From Bacillota bacterium (GTDB lineage Bacteria > Bacillota > Clostridia > Lachnospirales > Lachnospiraceae): DNA of 15,210 nucleotides. Position 1 is the stretch's first letter, and each line of letters starts with the position of its first letter. The notes beneath the pieces are model-generated. The model worked only from the letters and a program-made list of their open reading frames with translations, was not told where the DNA came from and made no database searches. The position numbers and the translations under genes were made by a program. Below, piece after piece: positions 13,002 to 15,210 of this stretch. The stretch is from positions 1 to 15,210 of the forward strand of contig JAFACO010000276.1 in NCBI GenBank assembly GCA_023425485.1, read 5' to 3'.

Positions 13002-14159
13002 ATGAAAATATTATTTGTATCGGATTACTATCCAAGCCAGGAACAACCGCAGTTTTGTATCTTCATACAACAACAAGCACAGGCTTTACTCCAGTTGGGA
13101 CATCAGGTTGACGTAATTGTGCCTACGAGTATACATCATCTAAAAGAGAAATGCAGGGAAGAACTCTGTGCTGGTGTTCCGGTGAAATATTGCGAGTATT
13201 TTACATTATATAAGGGGATTTACTCCAGACTAGCCTTACATCGAAATGTAAAGATGTTTGAAGAGATAATAGATTTTACACAGTATGAGGCGATATCCAT
13301 TCATATGTTTGGTGAGTATTCGTTAAGGATTTTTACATCAATTGCAAAAAAATATAAGAAAAAACTAGTGATTCATTACCACGGATTAAGTGTATTATAT
13401 GATCGAAAACTCCCTCTGCTTGTACGCCTTTTGCAAAGGCGAGGAGATAGAGTCTTGCATCGGTTAATAGGAAAAGCAGATGCTGTTGTGGGCGTGAGCA
13501 ATAAGGTATGTGAAAGGGTAAAGGCACATTTCCCGCAAACGCCTCTATATACCGTCTATAATGGTGTAAATACCGAACTTTTCTGTCCAACTGCTTACAC
13601 AAAGAATAAGAATATTACAATTCTAAGTGTGGCAAGTTTAAAGAAGATAAAGGGCAACCATTATTTAATTAATGCTGTTGGTCATTTGACAAAAAAATAT
13701 AAAGATAGAGTAATTCAACTAATTATCATCGGTCATGGTCCAGAAGAGAAAAGGCTGAAGCAGCAGGTGGAGTATCTCGGATTAAAGCAGGTGGTACATT
13801 TTCTTGGATATATTGATTATGAAGAGGTAGCCCAGATTATGAAGGTTACCGACATCTTTGCGATGCCCTCTTATTATGAGGCCTTAGGTTGTGCTTATCT
13901 GGAAGCAATGGCCTGTAAGGTGCCTGTCATTGGCTGTTATAAACAAGGAATAGAGGAGATTATTATTGACAAGGAAAATGGACTTCTGATACAGCCACAT
14001 AATGTAAGAGAACTTTATGAGGCAATTAATTTTCTAATACAAAATCCAGAGAAAGCAAAGACCATCGCTGAACAAGGTTATGAGACAGTAATTAATCACT
14101 ATACCTGGACTGATTCAGCGAGTGCATTAGTAGAGGTATATAGTAAGCTAATAGGATAA
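13002..14159 (+). CDS. GT4 family glycosyltransferase
   Basis: The 385-residue GT-B enzyme starts MKILFVSDYYPSQEQPQFCIF, with the family's acceptor loop and 'FIQQQAQALLQLGHQV'. HYHG (125-128) and 'ADAVVGVSN' (159-167) complete the acceptor half. The donor half has 'VYNGVNTELF', 'LSVASLKKIKGN', 'IIIGHGPEEKRLK' and 'EALGCAYLEAMACKVP' with E293 and E301 as the intact E-x7-E pair. It lies five bases after the pyruvyl transferase gene. GTGGAG at 12988-12993, inside the end of that gene, is the likely ribosome binding site. It is expected to add one sugar of the repeat unit; donor unknown. Confidence 0.89.
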   Translation: MKILFVSDYYPSQEQPQFCIFIQQQAQALLQLGHQVDVIVPTSIHHLKEKCREELCAGVPVKYCEYFTLYKGIYSRLALHRNVKMFEEIIDFTQYEAISIHMFGEYSLRIFTSIAKKYKKKLVIHYHGLSVLYDRKLPLLVRLLQRRGDRVLHRLIGKADAVVGVSNKVCERVKAHFPQTPLYTVYNGVNTELFCPTAYTKNKNITILSVASLKKIKGNHYLINAVGHLTKKYKDRVIQLIIIGHGPEEKRLKQQVEYLGLKQVVHFLGYIDYEEVAQIMKVTDIFAMPSYYEALGCAYLEAMACKVPVIGCYKQGIEEIIIDKENGLLIQPHNVRELYEAINFLIQNPEKAKTIAEQGYETVINHYTWTDSASALVEVYSKLIG

Positions 14160-14174
14160 AGCTAGAAGAGAAGC

Positions 14175-14308
14175 ACCATTGAAATTTGATTTTAATTTCT
14201 CAAACTTCGCTGTTAATGGTTTGCTTTCTGCTGGATAAAATCTAAGATTTAGCAGTAATAAGTTTGAGCAAATAATACTGTGCCAACAAAGAGTATTTGC
14301 TGGCACAG
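14175..14308 (+). repeat. Cluster of overlapping inverted repeats in the gap before the last GT gene
   Basis: ACCATT (14175-14180) pairs with AATGGT (14215-14220) around GAAATT/AATTTC (14181-14199). CTCAAACTT (14199-14207) pairs perfectly with AAGTTTGAG (14260-14268) around CTGCT/AGCAG (14228-14255), which has AAATC/GATTT inside. AGCAAATA (14267-14274) pairs with TATTTGCT (14294-14301). CTGTGCCA (14278-14285) pairs with TGGCACAG (14301-14308). Several of these cross each other, so they are alternatives or pseudoknots. No run of T follows, and no protein frame of note is present in the 157-nt gap. Confidence 0.5.
14278..14308 (+). promoter_or_regulatory. Perfect 8-bp inverted repeat abutting the ribosome binding site of the last gene
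   Basis: CTGTGCCA and TGGCACAG are separated by 15 nt. The right arm ends in the AGGGA that would serve as ribosome binding site for ATG 14317. It could be an RNA hairpin affecting translation or a protein-binding dyad. The sequence does not decide between them. Confidence 0.4.
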
Positions 14309-14316
14309 GGAAAGGC

Positions 14317-15210
14317 ATGGTTATTAATATGAATTTATTGTTTATTACATATGACTTTTATCCTAACTTTGGTGCTAATTCAAATATTGTCTATCGACTC
14401 TCTAAGTCTTTTCTTCAAGCGGGACATGAGGTTCATATTATGACCTTAAAGCCTTATCCTGATTTGCCGGAGCACGAGGTCTGGCAGAAAATATATATTC
14501 ACCGAATAAACAGCAACTTTGACAAAACACAGGTAAAAAAATGCTGGAAGGAAGCACAGGTTTTTACTGCGGTACAATTATTCAAGGATATATTTTTAGA
14601 CCGCTTTGTAAAGGAAGAATATAAGAAAAAACATTGGATTCATCATCCTTTTAAACAGCTAAAATACATCATAAGTCAGTATGATCTCAAGGCAATTATC
14701 AATGTCTGCTATCCGTTTGAGTCTTGTTTACCAATGATGAAGTATCTTGAGCAGTATCCGAAAAATTTTAGATGGATTATTTATATGCAAGACCCCTTTG
14801 CAACAAATTACTACTATCTTATGAATTATCCAAGACAGGAGTTAGCGAGGTTTCAATCGGAAGTTTTCTCCCTTGCAGACAATATTGTAGTGACAAGTCC
14901 AATCTATAAGGAATTGCAGTCTGCACCTATGGAGATACAGAATAAACTTAAAGAGTTACAGTTTCCACTTATTACGAAACCGGAATTGACACAACAAACG
15001 GAGGATATCGAATTTAACCGACGTTATATTAACTGTGTATATGTGGGAAAATTAAACAAGGATACTCGTAATCCAAAGCGTTTATTTCAACTATTCGAAA
15101 CCTTAAAGGAAGACTCGATTCGTCTGCATATGATAGGAGAGGAACTGGCCTCTTGGAAGAGAATGCTGCCTCCAAATGCCACTAATATTATCTTTCACGG
15201 GAAAAAATCA
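14317..15210 (+). CDS. Glycosyltransferase (GT4-like), 3' end outside window
   Basis: The frame is open from ATG 14317 to the last base (298 codons), and no stop is reached. The protein begins MVINMNLLFITYDFYPNFGA, then 'NIVYRLSKSFLQAGHEVHIMTL'. These are the first strand, acceptor loop and second strand of a GT-B glycosyltransferase. 'IIYMQDPFATNYYY' and 'ADNIVVTSPIYKEL' follow. Near the window edge 'CVYVGKLNKDTRNPKRLF' opens the donor domain. The E-x7-E region is not yet reached. AGGGA at 14307-14311 is five bases before ATG 14317, so that start is preferred. ATG 14329 gives MNLLFITYDF, which fits the family N terminus slightly better but lies 13 bases beyond the nearest purine run. It follows a folded 157-nt gap, so it may be separately regulated. 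Confidence 0.8.
   Translation, partial: MVINMNLLFITYDFYPNFGANSNIVYRLSKSFLQAGHEVHIMTLKPYPDLPEHEVWQKIYIHRINSNFDKTQVKKCWKEAQVFTAVQLFKDIFLDRFVKEEYKKKHWIHHPFKQLKYIISQYDLKAIINVCYPFESCLPMMKYLEQYPKNFRWIIYMQDPFATNYYYLMNYPRQELARFQSEVFSLADNIVVTSPIYKELQSAPMEIQNKLKELQFPLITKPELTQQTEDIEFNRRYINCVYVGKLNKDTRNPKRLFQLFETLKEDSIRLHMIGEELASWKRMLPPNATNIIFHGKKS

Noticed and set aside
1..15210. CRISPR array, tRNA or rRNA genes, phage or toxin-antitoxin modules
   Set aside because: I saw no regularly spaced direct repeats, cloverleaf sequences, rRNA motifs or small two-gene toxin-antitoxin layouts. The window is filled by polysaccharide genes.

Overview
The window looks like chromosomal DNA of a low-GC Gram-positive bacterium, most likely a clostridial/Lachnospiraceae-type Firmicute. 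This is inferred from the AT-rich codon use, strong GGAGG-type ribosome binding sites and the style of the proteins. I could not run a search, so the taxon is a guess. Every gene I can support lies on the + strand. Together they form the interior of a cell-surface polysaccharide (capsule/EPS) cluster of the Wzx/Wzy type.

Layout. (1) 1-840: 3' part of a PglC-like priming sugar-phosphate transferase fused in frame to a PglD-like sugar acetyltransferase. (2) 852-885: a probable terminator. (3) 917-5546: a CapE/FnlA-type UDP-GlcNAc 4,6-dehydratase/epimerase, a WbuB-type GT4 glycosyltransferase and two more GT4 enzymes, closely packed or overlapping. (4) 5658-8123: one ORF encoding two complete GT4 enzymes in tandem. 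(5) 8155-9342: a multi-spanning Wzy-like polymerase. (6) 9343-9517: a gap dense in inverted repeats. (7) 9518-10699: a GT4 gene whose reading frame is intact but which has no normal start codon. (8) 10718-12996: an FrhB-like Fe-S/flavin protein followed by a polysaccharide pyruvyl transferase family protein. (9) 13002-14159: another GT4. (10) 14160-14316: a second gap dense in inverted repeats. (11) 14317-15210: a further glycosyltransferase that runs off the window.

How the genes probably work together. The PglC-like domain loads the first sugar phosphate onto undecaprenyl phosphate. CapE starts synthesis of a UDP-L-6-deoxy-HexNAc sugar (FucNAc/QuiNAc type), which WbuB probably transfers. 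The other GT4 domains extend the lipid-linked repeat unit. The pyruvyl transferase family protein and the FrhB-like protein probably decorate it, and the Wzy-like protein polymerises it. A Wzx flippase, the chain-length kinase/phosphatase genes, the CapF/CapG partners of CapE and a PglE-type aminotransferase are not in the window.

The points most worth a second look are the priming transferase-acetyltransferase fusion, the tandem GT4 fusion and its relation to the neighbouring gene, the GT4 gene with a lost or non-canonical start codon directly after an elaborate inverted-repeat region, the second folded gap with competing pairings, and the FrhB-like/pyruvyl transferase pair. I found no CRISPR array, tRNA, rRNA, insertion sequence or defence system.
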